In this document: positions 1 through 9,556 of the stretch, piece after piece | Layout: the number at the start of each line of letters is the position of its first letter | How positions within the stretch are numbered: the stretch's first letter is position 1 | Assembly (NCBI GenBank): GCA_017590115.1 | Contig: JAGGNK010006448.1 | Coordinates: 12,029,049 to 12,093,048, forward strand | Direction of reading: 5' to 3' | Source: Montifringilla adamsi | Taxonomy: Eukaryota > Chordata > Aves > Passeriformes > Passeridae | Length of the DNA stretch: 64,000 bases | Notes under the pieces: model-generated | Seen by the model: the letters and a program-made list of their open reading frames with translations, nothing else | The model's database searches: none | What the model was told of the DNA's origin: nothing | Position numbers and translations under genes: made by a program

Positions 1-2235
1 ACTAGATGAATCTCGAGTCTCCTGTGAGAGCCTACAAAGGAAGTCACGCTGGGAAAGCATGCTGTGGGCTGAGATATTTGCCTGGCAAGCCTTGCTCAAT
101 TCAATCTTTTATGGCAGGAAGTTTCTCTTTCCCTGCAATTTACTACCTTTTTTTTTTTTTTTTCTCCCACTTCAGTAAAGAAGAACAGAAGTATAAGCAA
201 CATGCAATAAAAACAGACTGGCAGTACCTAAATGACCCCATGTTCTCCACCTCACTATAAATAACTCCACATAACTGATATTGTATTTGTTTTCAGGGCT
301 GAGCCTCCAGCACTTATTAGGTGAATTTTCAGTGTTGTTGCTCTTGTCAGACGAATTACAATCAAAAATGAAGTTCAGAAAAACAGCACTGGGCAATGAC
401 AAGATGCTCAGCCTCAGAACAGCTACGGTGAGATCCCTGGGAACAGTCACAACATCCAGCACCTCCTCCTGTTGACCATCCTACATTTTCTTTTACATCC
501 TCCATACTCTACATATACTATCCTTCTGTATTTCCAGTTTCTACATTTCTTAGGTCCCTGCATACACTATTAAGTAAAATTACATTTTGCTGCCCATCAA
601 ATCTAAGAGACTGAACATCTGGTGTAAATGTCCTTAGTGGGAACATTTCTATTACCTCTTTCTCAACTGTGGCCTTCCCACCCTCCCCATCATGAACCAG
701 CACTTGACAGCTTTTTTTCTGCTGAACATCAGGAGGTTGCTCTGGTCTCAGGATAAGTCAGGAGGCCCAAAACTCCTCCCTCCAACATCGATCACTTAAA
801 TCTGTTTTGTACAATTACATATAATCTTCCTATTCTGATGCACAACACATTTTAAAGCCTGTTAAGTAAGTCCATTTTCACCGTTCTTCATGGAACACAA
901 AGCCCTCACTCACTGCACTGAGACAGGGCCTAGTTTTCTACCTAGGTTATAATCAGTTTAGATCCGTGTTCTTCCATCAGTGTTGCTCATTAGGTTAAAA
1001 GCCTTTTCGCTTGAGCCTGACTCCACCCTGCCTTACTGGTTACTCATAACTCTCCCCTGCATTTGCTTTTCCTAGGTTAATCAAATATTCCCAGTGCACT
1101 CTTGTAGATAAGCTTTGTTTTCATCTCCAGTAACCCTCCCGGAAGTACTTCTGCACAAACTCCTCTTTCCTGGATGTGATTTATCAGAACTGGACACAGT
1201 AATGTCTCACCAGTCACCCAGAAGCTTGGCTGTGTGCACACCACTGTCACAGTCAGTTTTTTCACGACCACATTAAACTGGAAGCCTGCTTTCATTGTTG
1301 ACTAATAAATCCAGGTATTTTCCCATTATTCTGCTGGAGGGTTCCTGGATTCACACTACAAATAGTTATTAATCTGTACATTAGTTACAGTTAATTACTC
1401 TGCTACTGTTAATTTGTTACAGTTATTTAATCTGTACAATAATTATTAATCTGTACAGTGTCTTGTATTTTGTATATAACACATTCTTGTAGGCTCATTT
1501 CTCATACTTGAAGGCTTCAAGTCACCAATAGAAATTAGGTCATTTGTCGAAACTATTACTCAGTTATGACCAGGCTCTGCATTATTTACAAAAGAATTCT
1601 GACAGTCCTGTAAAAAACTGTCTACCTCTTTGGTACTGATATACTTAAATCACTCAAATAAGTGTGGTTTCCAGTTTACTTCGACAGCTTTAGACATGGG
1701 AACTGCAAGAAGCTGGCAGATAATCTTCTTTCTCCTTGATGCACCAAAGCTATCGCCATCCTACTATGAAAAAATTGTTTTGAAGCTTTGCAATTAAAAA
1801 AAAAAAGAATCAAGAACACACAGAAGAAAAGCTAAACAGAATACCCAAGCAAAACACTGCAAAGCTTAAAATACTGCAGTTGGCAAGCATTTAACTGAAA
1901 GACTTGGACAGGGACAAACGTGCTCCAAAAAGCTCTTAATATGTCTGCCACTGCTTGGTTTGGAAACATGAAAACAAGCCAAAAAGGAAGCAGAACCAGC
2001 CTCGCCTGGAAAACAGGCCGACACCTTGGACTATACTTCAGACGAAGATATGACAATGCAGTGGGAAGACCAGCGCAACAAGAAACACAGCACCAGGACA
2101 GGGCTCATTTCCAACAGCCAGAAAGCATTTTCAGAAAGCATCTGAACAGCAGACCAAGGGCTCTGGCTGACCTTCGACCCTCTAATGGAAACAAAGTCTT
2201 TACTCCCTGCATCAAATAATTCTAGCCAATTATGA
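1..2235. other. Upstream flank of RAP2A, no coding gene seen
   Basis: AT-rich flank with only short scattered open frames, none with a recognisable protein family or exon structure. A T-run lies near 148-163. A few copies of the motif taatctgtaca occur between about 1368 and 1460, separated by related AT-rich sequence. If the proposed divergent minus-strand transcript is real, its second exon starts at 2235 and runs leftwards into this region. One possible further minus-strand donor (CTG|GTGAGA) sits at 1205-1213, but nothing confirms it. I see no CR1, LTR or RNA gene here. Confidence 0.5.
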
Positions 2236-2658
2236 CTGAGAAAAAAAAAGAAGGGAAAATAAATAAAAGAAGCGTTAAGGAGTCTGTCTCGTAGCAGACA
2301 GGCAAGCATACAAGTGAGCATCTTTCCGGAGTGATACCAGTTCCTGGGAGGATCTGTGAATTCCATCCCATCAATCATCTTCATTTTCTATATTGTTTTG
2401 ATGGAGCACTTTTACCAAACTGCACCACCACTTTTTCTGGCCCCTTCCCTCTATCAAAAGGGGACGAGAAGGCAGGCACCACTGCCAAACACCTCCGGCC
2501 GCCCCCTTGCAGGCACGGCCCAGACCGCAGTGCGTCCAAAGGGATCCAACGCGCGCCGGATCACTGCCATGGATTCGATGAATCCCACTGACTTCTACAC
2601 GCAGCAGCGGGATTCACACGGCCGGAAAGCCGCCAAGTCCGGAGCGGCCCGAACTTAC
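2236..2658 (-). other. Candidate intron of a divergent spliced noncoding transcript
   Basis: Read on the minus strand, the CpG island contains a strong 5' splice site, GCG|GTAAGT, whose intron begins at 2658. After 423 nt there is a textbook 3' splice site ending CTCAG at 2236. Before that lies an almost pure pyrimidine run (complement of 2241-2254), and a branch-point-like CTTAAC sits near 2274-2279, about 39 nt from the AG. All three intron signals occur with correct order and spacing in antisense orientation to RAP2A. The first exon would lie just right of 2658 inside the island and the second would begin at 2235. No conserved coding frame is evident, so a promoter-divergent lncRNA is the simplest reading. 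Splice sites are seen directly; transcription is inferred. Confidence 0.42.
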
Positions 2659-2719
2659 CGCGCCGGAGCCGCCTCCCGCCGCCCGGGAAGCGGAACCGCG
2701 GGAGCCCGGCCGCGCTCCC

Positions 2720-2737
2720 ATTGGCTCGTCCCGCCCC
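2720..2737. promoter_or_regulatory. Inverted CCAAT box and adjacent GC box
   Basis: ATTGG (2720-2724, i.e. CCAAT on the minus strand) is followed by CCGCCCC (2731-2737), an Sp1/KLF-type GC box. This NF-Y plus Sp1 arrangement is common in CpG-island promoters. It lies between the RAP2A start and the divergent minus-strand donor, so it could serve either direction. Motif match only. Confidence 0.5.
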
Positions 2738-2838
2738 TTCCCGCTCGGAGCCGGCCCGGGCGGCGGGGCCGGGGGACGCTGTGTCCCCGGAGCGACGGCA
2801 CGGCAGGGGACGCGGGGAGGGGAGGGGAAGGGACACGG

Positions 2839-2884
2839 GCGACAGCGGCGACAGCGGCGACAGCAGCGCCGCCGCCGCCCGCCG
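2839..2884 (+). repeat. 9-bp GCGACAGCG tandem repeat running into a GCC run
   Basis: GCGACAGCG is present at 2839-2847 and 2848-2856, with a third copy from 2857 that ends in CA, then a GCC-triplet run to about 2884. It lies in the promoter or early 5' UTR. Such GC-rich short tandems are prone to length variation and to RNA structure if transcribed. Confidence 0.8.
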
Positions 2885-2887
2885 GCA

Positions 2888-2938
2888 TCACGTGCGGCCG
2901 CCGCGCCCGGGGGCAGGAAGGGGGGCGCGCCACGTGAC
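2888..2938. promoter_or_regulatory. Pair of CACGTG E-boxes 42 bp apart
   Basis: CACGTG occurs at 2889-2894 (context TCACGTG) and at 2931-2936 (context CACGTGAC). The extended TCACGTG/CACGTGA context is the form preferred by USF and the MiT/TFE family (MITF, TFEB, TFE3). The 42-bp start-to-start spacing is four DNA turns, placing both sites on the same helical face. Motifs are directly seen; binding is inferred. Confidence 0.55.
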
Positions 2939-2959
2939 GGGGCGGTGCCCGCCCTCCTC

Positions 2960-2983
2960 TTCCTCCTCCTCCTCCTCCTCCCC
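2960..2983 (+). repeat. (TCC)n pyrimidine tract in the 5' leader
   Basis: A near-perfect TCC trinucleotide run within a longer polypyrimidine stretch (about 2952-2999), probably in the 5' UTR or immediately at the start region. The complementary strand is a GGA repeat. Confidence 0.8.
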
Positions 2984-3015
2984 GCTCTTTCTTCCCCCGT
3001 CCCGCCCCGTTGGCT

Positions 3016-3029
3016 GTTGCCGTGGCGAC
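3016..3029. promoter_or_regulatory. RFX-type X-box near the start codon
   Basis: The sequence GTTGCCGTGGCGAC is an imperfect palindrome matching the RFX X-box GTTGCCATGGCAAC at 12 of 14 positions, with one half-site intact. It ends 64 bp before the RAP2A ATG. X-boxes bind RFX-family factors, often in genes linked to cilia or the nervous system. Binding is inferred from the motif alone. Confidence 0.45.
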
Positions 3030-3092
3030 ACGGGAAGGAGGAGGCGGGGCCGCCGCCCCAGGGTCGGGCGGGCGGTCCGCGCTGGCGGGAGG

Positions 3093-3406
3093 ATGCGCGA
3101 GTACAAGGTGGTGGTGCTGGGCTCGGGCGGGGTGGGGAAGTCGGCGCTCACGGTGCAGTTCGTGACCGGCACCTTCATCGAGAAGTACGACCCCACCATC
3201 GAGGACTTCTACCGCAAGGAGATCGAGGTGGACGCCTCCCCCTCCGTCCTGGAGATCCTGGACACGGCGGGCACTGAGCAGTTCGCCTCCATGCGCGACC
3301 TCTACATCAAGAACGGGCAGGGATTCATCCTCGTCTACAGCCTGGTCAACCAGCAGAGCTTCCAGGACATCCGACCCATGCGCGACCAGATCATCCGCGT
3401 CAAGAG
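3093..3406 (+). CDS. RAP2A: RAP2A coding exon 1: residues 1-104 and two bases of codon 105
   Basis: First coding exon of the Ras-family small GTPase Rap2A, a GDP/GTP switch on plasma and recycling-endosome membranes. GTP-bound Rap2 recruits effectors including TNIK, MINK1 and MAP4K4. Visible motifs: P-loop GSGGVGKS (residues 10-17); switch [10 protein letters not shown] (32-40) with Thr35 and the Rap2-diagnostic Phe39; switch II start DTAGTE (57-62) with Thr61 where most Ras proteins have Gln. The ATG at 3093 is preceded by A at -3 (good Kozak context) and gives the family-standard N-terminus MREYKVVV. The exon ends in phase 2 before donor AG|GTGACT. Codon use is extreme: 101 of 104 complete codons end in G or C. 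RAP2B (single-exon, different C-terminus) and RAP2C are excluded by exon structure and by the CNIQ tail in exon 2. Confidence 0.97.
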
Positions 3407-3444
3407 GTGACTTGCCCGGCGGCCGCTCCTCCGGCGGCCGCGCC

Positions 3445-3445
3445 N
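3445..3445. other. Ambiguous base (N) in CpG island
   Basis: One unresolved base lies 39 nt into the intron, inside an extremely GC-rich run. It is a sequencing or assembly ambiguity and does not touch coding sequence. Confidence 0.99.
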
Positions 3446-3720
3446 TGCCCTCCTCCCCCGCCCCGGTGCCCGGATCTCCGGCCCGGGGGCTGCCCACGCC
3501 CGCTCAGGTGCCTGCCCCGCGGCTCCCTTCCCTCGCCCGCCTTCCTCCGCCCTCCCCCGGGCGGCAGGGCATTGCCCCCATCCCGCCGCCCCCTCCCGAG
3601 CCGCGCCCGCAGCCCCGGGCTCCCCGTGGGCGGGTGACGGAGCGGGGGCAGGGGCCGGGGGCTCCGGTGGCTTCCGCCGCTCGCCCTCCCCCCGGTCGCG
3701 TGTGCGGGGAGTTTGGGGTG

Positions 3721-6700
3721 CTCCCGTATGGAATACGGTGGAGAATCTGGCCAGAGGCTGGAACCGTGGGGGCGGAAAAGCAGTTCCCCCAGTGGTGCAT
3801 CGGGTCAGGCAGCCCTCGAGTGCACTTTCCTGGTGGACGTGCTGTGGCCGATGTGCAGGGGAAGCACCTGGATGCTTTCGTGCGGCAGGCGAGAGATCTG
3901 CCTGTTCAGATACCTGCATAGGTATTTCCATGAACTTCCCCCTCTTAAAAGTGCAGGACGCCACCTCTTTCTCGGTGGACGTGACGGCTGTGTTAGGCCT
4001 CATGTGTGCTGGTGTTTCTCTTAAATTTCCCACGGTCTCGTTGCCAGCCGCTCTGTTAGGAGCGAGCCCATGGTGGTGAAACACCGGTGCCTACTGCCAG
4101 TGTGTTTTTATAATCGCTGCGTTGTTTAGATGTGCATCAATCAGTCAGATGTCGGCAGCTGAAATGCAGCCAGTCGCGCTAAAATAAGGGGAGATGCACC
4201 ATTTGAAATCATAGCAACCGTTTGAACCAGAGCGTAGATGAGAAAATGCCGCTGGCCAGACCATCGCAGACAGAGGTCTCTTACTGCCCGTGGAGAGAGG
4301 CTGTAATTATATCGCAGAACTGGTTGTAGCTTTGCCTTGGACATCTGAAAGGGAAACCCTTGTAAATAACTTAGTTGGACCACATCTGTTGGATTTGCAT
4401 CTTAATGTAGAGTAGAGCATAAAAGGTGATGATAATAATAATGGCTAATCATATGGTCGGGTATGGTCTGTTCACAGAAACTGCCATTCCAGACCAAGGC
4501 CTGGGGAAGATGTATTTTGAAATTGGGGAGGAGGGTGAGTAGGGGAAAGGGGAGGGAGGAGGCAAAGCGCTGCTATTTTTAAAGACTTGCAACTTTTTCA
4601 TAGTGGGTGTTTCTTAATGTGTGTCCTGACTCTCTCAGTGGAGATTTCTAAAGACCAATGTAATGGAGTTATTTTGAATTTATTATAAAAAGTGCATTTT
4701 CAGTATCCTTCCATTCTTATCGTTCTCACATACCTTCAGAAGGTTTTTTCTTTAAATAGTTTGGGTAGACATTATTAATTAATAAATGCTTTTGGTTTTC
4801 TTGTACTTAATCATCACTATAAATTCATTTCGCTTCTGAATTTATATCTGTGGCTTTTGCAGCTTGCTTTGTACCTTGTGCTGGAGCAGCTGCATTCAGA
4901 CCCCAGCTGACCAGCTGTAGATAGGTGAAGCAAAATAGAAAGCAACTTGTACTTCCATAGTTACATTGACTCAGCACTGCTGAGAGTGGGTCTGAATGCT
5001 GCTCTCATTTTTCATCTGCCAGCTCTTTCACTGCAAGACTCCAGCTTTTACCTTTTGGTTAGATATTTTGTGAGACATATGAGCAGCGTTGTAATCCTAA
5101 ATTTCATTTATGTTAAGTAATCTAAATGCAGCTGAAATCCTGAAAATTTTAGCAAGCCCAGATAATTTTAATTGAGTTGTAGTTGAAAGGAATATGATGC
5201 ATTAAAGGGATGTAGCTTCAGCAAGGGTACCAGATTTTTACTTGTTAACTCGCCTGATTTACATATGTGGGTTGTGGTGGGGGTGTTATGTTTTGGAACT
5301 TAGGTTTGCAGGCAGTGTAAGACCTAATGTGCTGTAGACTTAAGCTTGCATCTTTCTTACCAGTTGAACCTGAAAAATGCATATTTACAGATACAATATG
5401 CATCTGTACAAGGACTTCTAAATTATAATTTACAGTTGCAGAAAGGCATTTAATCCATGCTGAGAAACAAATAATCGTAGTACTATTTTCTTGGGGGTTT
5501 TGGATGACAACTGTATGCTTATATTGATACAAAACCATGTTCTGAAAAATCTCTGAGCTTTAGTTGTACCGAAAACCAATTGGCCAGGTCTCTAAGCGGT
5601 AGGTATCTGTGCATTTTACATATTGTCCTTGCTATTTTGTTTTATTTTCAGATGAAAGAATCCCTGTGTTATACCATAATTAGAGAGTAATTTTAATTAC
5701 ACTCCCAAGAAGTAGAAAAGCCAGTTGAAATTCCCTCTTTGGGCTAAGAGATGCACATTTGAGTCTTCTGCTTCCCTGGTCTTACGACCACATGCCATGC
5801 CAGCTAAGCTAAGTGGGTCCTGCACCCCACCTGATGAATCTGAGTGACCTTAGAGGAATGAGCGACATGTTCATGAATGAAAGAGAGGAAACGAGTGGAC
5901 CTTCGCTTAGCTCTGAAGCTTAGTGGTTAGAAGAGATTGAGATCACTCTTGCCACTCTAGTTTCTGTTCTCTTTAAATGGCTATTTAATATTAGTGCATA
6001 AATAGGCTTAGTCTGAAATCCAGCTCTACCAGCTTGCAGAGAACTCCCCTAATGGCAAAGCTGTGAAGCTGGGCTTCCTTGTGTAGTGTGTGTAGACCTT
6101 GCATCCCTTTCAGTCATGGTGCACAGCTTTATCAAGAGTGGAAGGTGTCTCCATGGCTTTTAAACAGGTAATTAAAATTCTTTCCTGGGAAAATTTTTAA
6201 ATGTAAACAGTATTCCTCTTTTCAAAGTAAAAAAAAAAAAAAAATTGTTTAGATCTTTCTAAGAGAGAGTCCAAGTGATTTACCTTGAGAAGGGAGCCCT
6301 GCCAGTTCTGGGTGGATAGGTGCGCCCCCAGCCGCTCTGCCTTGACAGAGGATGAGGAGGAGGAAGAGGTTTCAGAAGTGCTCACTGTACTCTGGGCTGG
6401 AGTTTCCTGCAGTGCAGAGTGCTGCCACTGTTGGATGAAGGATCCCGGTGGTACAAAATCACGGCTGCTGCTCTTCCTCCAGATGTTTCATCTGAAATGC
6501 CTTGATCCAGTCCCAGTTTGGGCACCTAGAACTGGTTTCTGGAACCTGCTTTTGCCAAATAGGTCCATTGAGCCCTGTTTCCTGATTCTTGCATATGCTG
6601 AAGGTTTGTACTGCTAGGAAGGTGGAGTGTACATAAGGTAGCTTTGAAGACTACTTACTCTCTGTATTCAAGAAGGATCAAAAAAACCAGCTGCTGCTTT

Positions 6701-9534
6701 ACTGCCTCCTGGTGAGGTAATACACAAAGTATGTCACCTGTGCATTGGTGGGTGCTGCAGCTCTGGGGCCTTCTTCCTTGGATTTACAGGCTTGGCAGCA
6801 AAGAATTGACTTGTTTATGCTGCAGACAGAGCTCGCCATCGTTTCAGAATGAGCTGTTTTCTGGAGAAACCTTCTATTTGTGAGAGCAGGGCTAAATTGG
6901 ATGAGTGGGCCCATGCCAACAAAGGTCCGCAGTGGAGGAAGGACAGAAGCTGTCAAAAGAACAGATTGGAAGTGGTATACCCCAGTTAGATGTCAAGATT
7001 TAGAAGTAATTAGCGAGAATGAAGATAAGGTAGTGCAAATTTTATTTTTATTTTTGTGGAAAAAGGAGTTGGGTATCTTCTAACACTATTTGTGTTTGTC
7101 TGTTGTTTGATTAGAAAGCTCTCTAAAGAGAATCTGTTGGTATTTGCCAAATAACAAATTTTAATTTTAATATGACTGCCAATGTTCTTCTATTATGGAG
7201 GTATGTTTAAAACTCACTGGGTAGCCATTCTGGGTGCTTGCTTAGCCTTCAATACTGTAATTTCTCAATCTGTTCTACAGGTGTTTTTATAGTGTTTTTT
7301 TCAGGTGAACCCCATGAAATAGGAAAGTTTTGCTATTTCTATTCAAGCAGAAAACTAGAGCCTAGAAGTAAAAGAAAACTCCAAGTTAATTCAGAGTTCT
7401 TTACTTGTAGTAATTTTTCTAGGTGTCTGACCTATGCTTTAAGTAGAGGACTGTTGCGATCACATTTTAGAGACTAACAGAGCCTACTTAAAGTATTTCT
7501 CAAAAGTGCTATTTTACTCCAAGTAGTGAAAAAAACTCCTTTTCATTAATCTAATGCTTTTTATCTAGAAGAAAAAGACCAGAAAATGTATTTTATTTAG
7601 ATTGGCTGAAAATGTAGACTAAATTATATAAGTGTCTTGCTGTGAAATATCACAGAAATGTATCTTTGAGTTGACAATAGTCTTTGTAGTTTCTGTGGTT
7701 TATGATCATGATGAAAATCTGCCTCCCAGTCTAGGAATTCTGTGTAGAATTAAAACATATAAGAGATGTAATTATTGAAATTTATTAATTGTGAAATCAT
7801 CTTCAGTCAATGATAATTGATGTATTTAGTGACTTAATGGTGATTAAGTCTGGAAAACTATATTTGAAATTACAAATTGCTTAAAAGTTTACTTGAAAAT
7901 ATTGCTTTCCAAATACTTTGAAATTGAAGTATGTTTTTTATTCAAAGAACATAAGATCTCTTTAAACAAGGTCAAATTTTTTAGTTTTCTGAAGTTCTGT
8001 GTATGTTGCGTCATTATTTCCAGAAAGTATTTTTTCTACTTTTGAGAAGTAATTAGAGGATTCTTCATAAACACTAGTATAACACCTTCAACCACAAACA
8101 TGGCTTCAACCTTTTAGGAAGAAACACTTAAGTGTTTGGTAGAGCTGAAGTATGGAAAATCCTGTTTCTTCTGAAGTGTACTGTATACAAAGCTTGACAA
8201 ATGTCTAAGGATTTTCATAGGTGCTAGCTGTGTAGAGATAAGCAGAAATAAGCACACACTGAAATCTTTGTCTTTTTTTAGGAAGAGTTCTTTTTTGTGC
8301 AATCATCTTAATGTAATGGATTGCTTTGAGTACTCATTTTCAGGTAAAAAAAGGCTGAGTGGGTAAAAAGCATGGCCCCCATTCTCTCTTTGGCCAAGCT
8401 GCCAGCTACTTTTGTGCACCCATGAGGTGAAATTTAGGACTTCATTGGAAGAACAGATTAACAGATTGTAGATCTCATTAAACAATTGCACATATTGAAG
8501 TACAATAGAAGAACTCTACTGCTCTCCCTTTTCCTTTTTTCTTTGTTAAGGGACACCTATGGATAGCTGCTTATCAGGTGGGAACCTCACAGATTTATAA
8601 GAACAAAATGTAAACACTTTAAGCATCTGTAGAGATATAAAGGAGAGGTAAACAGAAGTAGTCATACTTAATTGACTCTGTATATAATATCAGAACTTTC
8701 AGCTGTCTGGACATCTCTTGTGTTTTATTGGAGAACTGATACATAGACTGTCCTCTAGAAAGTGTCTTTAATAGAAAGAGCATAACTCAGATTTGTGCTT
8801 TCATGTTTTTAAAGTAACTTTAGAGACCAAAAGAAGCATTGTACAGAGCTTAGATTAATTTTTTGTGTGTATGAATCTACCTTTGTTTTAATTTGAAATT
8901 AATGAACTAATTCTGTCAGGTAAAATTATAGGTTCCTACAAGTCTTATACAGACAATCCTCTAAAAAAGGTCTCTGACAATGTGCAATTTTAAGCTATAG
9001 AAGACTATTTTAATGTTGTTTGGCTTAGTCTTAAAATCAGATATTTCAAGGTGCTCGTGCATCTTCAGAATATGTAACCTTTAATGTTTTCCTGTAGTAA
9101 CTTTTGAATTTAATTGCATATTTGCAGAGTTCTCTTGACTCTTCCCCCCACACTTTCCCACTCTCACATTCTTGATAATCTGAAATATTCATATTACTTT
9201 GAATTTCTTTCAGTGGAAAATGTGAAAATTGGAGACAATGCTTATAACCAAAGTGTTCTAATGTGTTGGGGTTTTTTTGGCTGTTTCCCTGCTTCCTACC
9301 ATCCCCATGGCCTAGTCCAGATAATTTTATTGGTATTCCTTCCCAAGTTTTACTTATTTTTCTCTGTAAGGTAAAATGACATGATAGCTTTCATATCCGA
9401 ACACTGAATATAAATATTTTTTATCCTCTCCTGCTTTTTAGGTGTTCTTTGGACTTTTATTGAAAAAGCCAGGTAGGCAAGCTCCTTTTGTATGCGTGTT
9501 TAGTTTAGATTGTGCTAGTTTAGAGTATAGTGCC
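3721..9534. other. Intron 1, 5' part: no recognised element
   Basis: AT-rich intronic DNA. The only simple-sequence features noted are an A16 run at 6229-6244, a short ATA/GAT run near 4427-4442 and a GAGGAG patch near 6350-6368. I recognise no CR1, LTR, RNA gene or exon. Confidence 0.6.
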
Positions 9535-9556
9535 TTTTTTTTTTTTTTTTTTTTTT
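9535..9556 (+). repeat. T22 homopolymer tract
   Basis: Twenty-two consecutive T in the RAP2A intron. There is no target-site duplication or recognisable retroelement body beside it, so simple slippage is the likeliest origin. Confidence 0.95.

Larger units (their letters stand above)
2480..3720. promoter_or_regulatory. RAP2A: CpG island with RAP2A promoter, 5' UTR and exon 1
   Basis: Base composition changes abruptly from AT-rich flank to very GC- and CpG-rich sequence at about 2480 and decays again by about 3720. The island spans the RAP2A start codon, as expected for a broadly expressed TATA-less gene. No TATA box is visible. It holds an inverted CCAAT box next to a GC box, two E-boxes, an X-box, GC-rich tandem repeats and a pyrimidine TCC run. 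No ATG occurs between 2582 and 3092, so the 5' leader contains no AUG-initiated upstream ORF in that stretch. The exact transcription start cannot be placed from sequence; somewhere within roughly 2700-2990 is likely. Confidence 0.85.

Noticed and set aside
2945..3277. 110-codon plus-strand frame overlapping RAP2A exon 1
   Set aside because: Out-of-frame shadow of the RAP2A coding sequence.
2655..3497. 280-codon open frame on the minus strand across the CpG island
   Set aside because: It is the antisense shadow of RAP2A exon 1 in extremely GC-rich DNA, contains the ambiguous base, and has a low-complexity Gly/Arg/Pro composition with no domain.
3335..4084. 249-codon minus-strand open frame just inside intron 1
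   Set aside because: Composition follows local GC, it crosses exon 1 antisense and the N base, and it has no recognisable domain.
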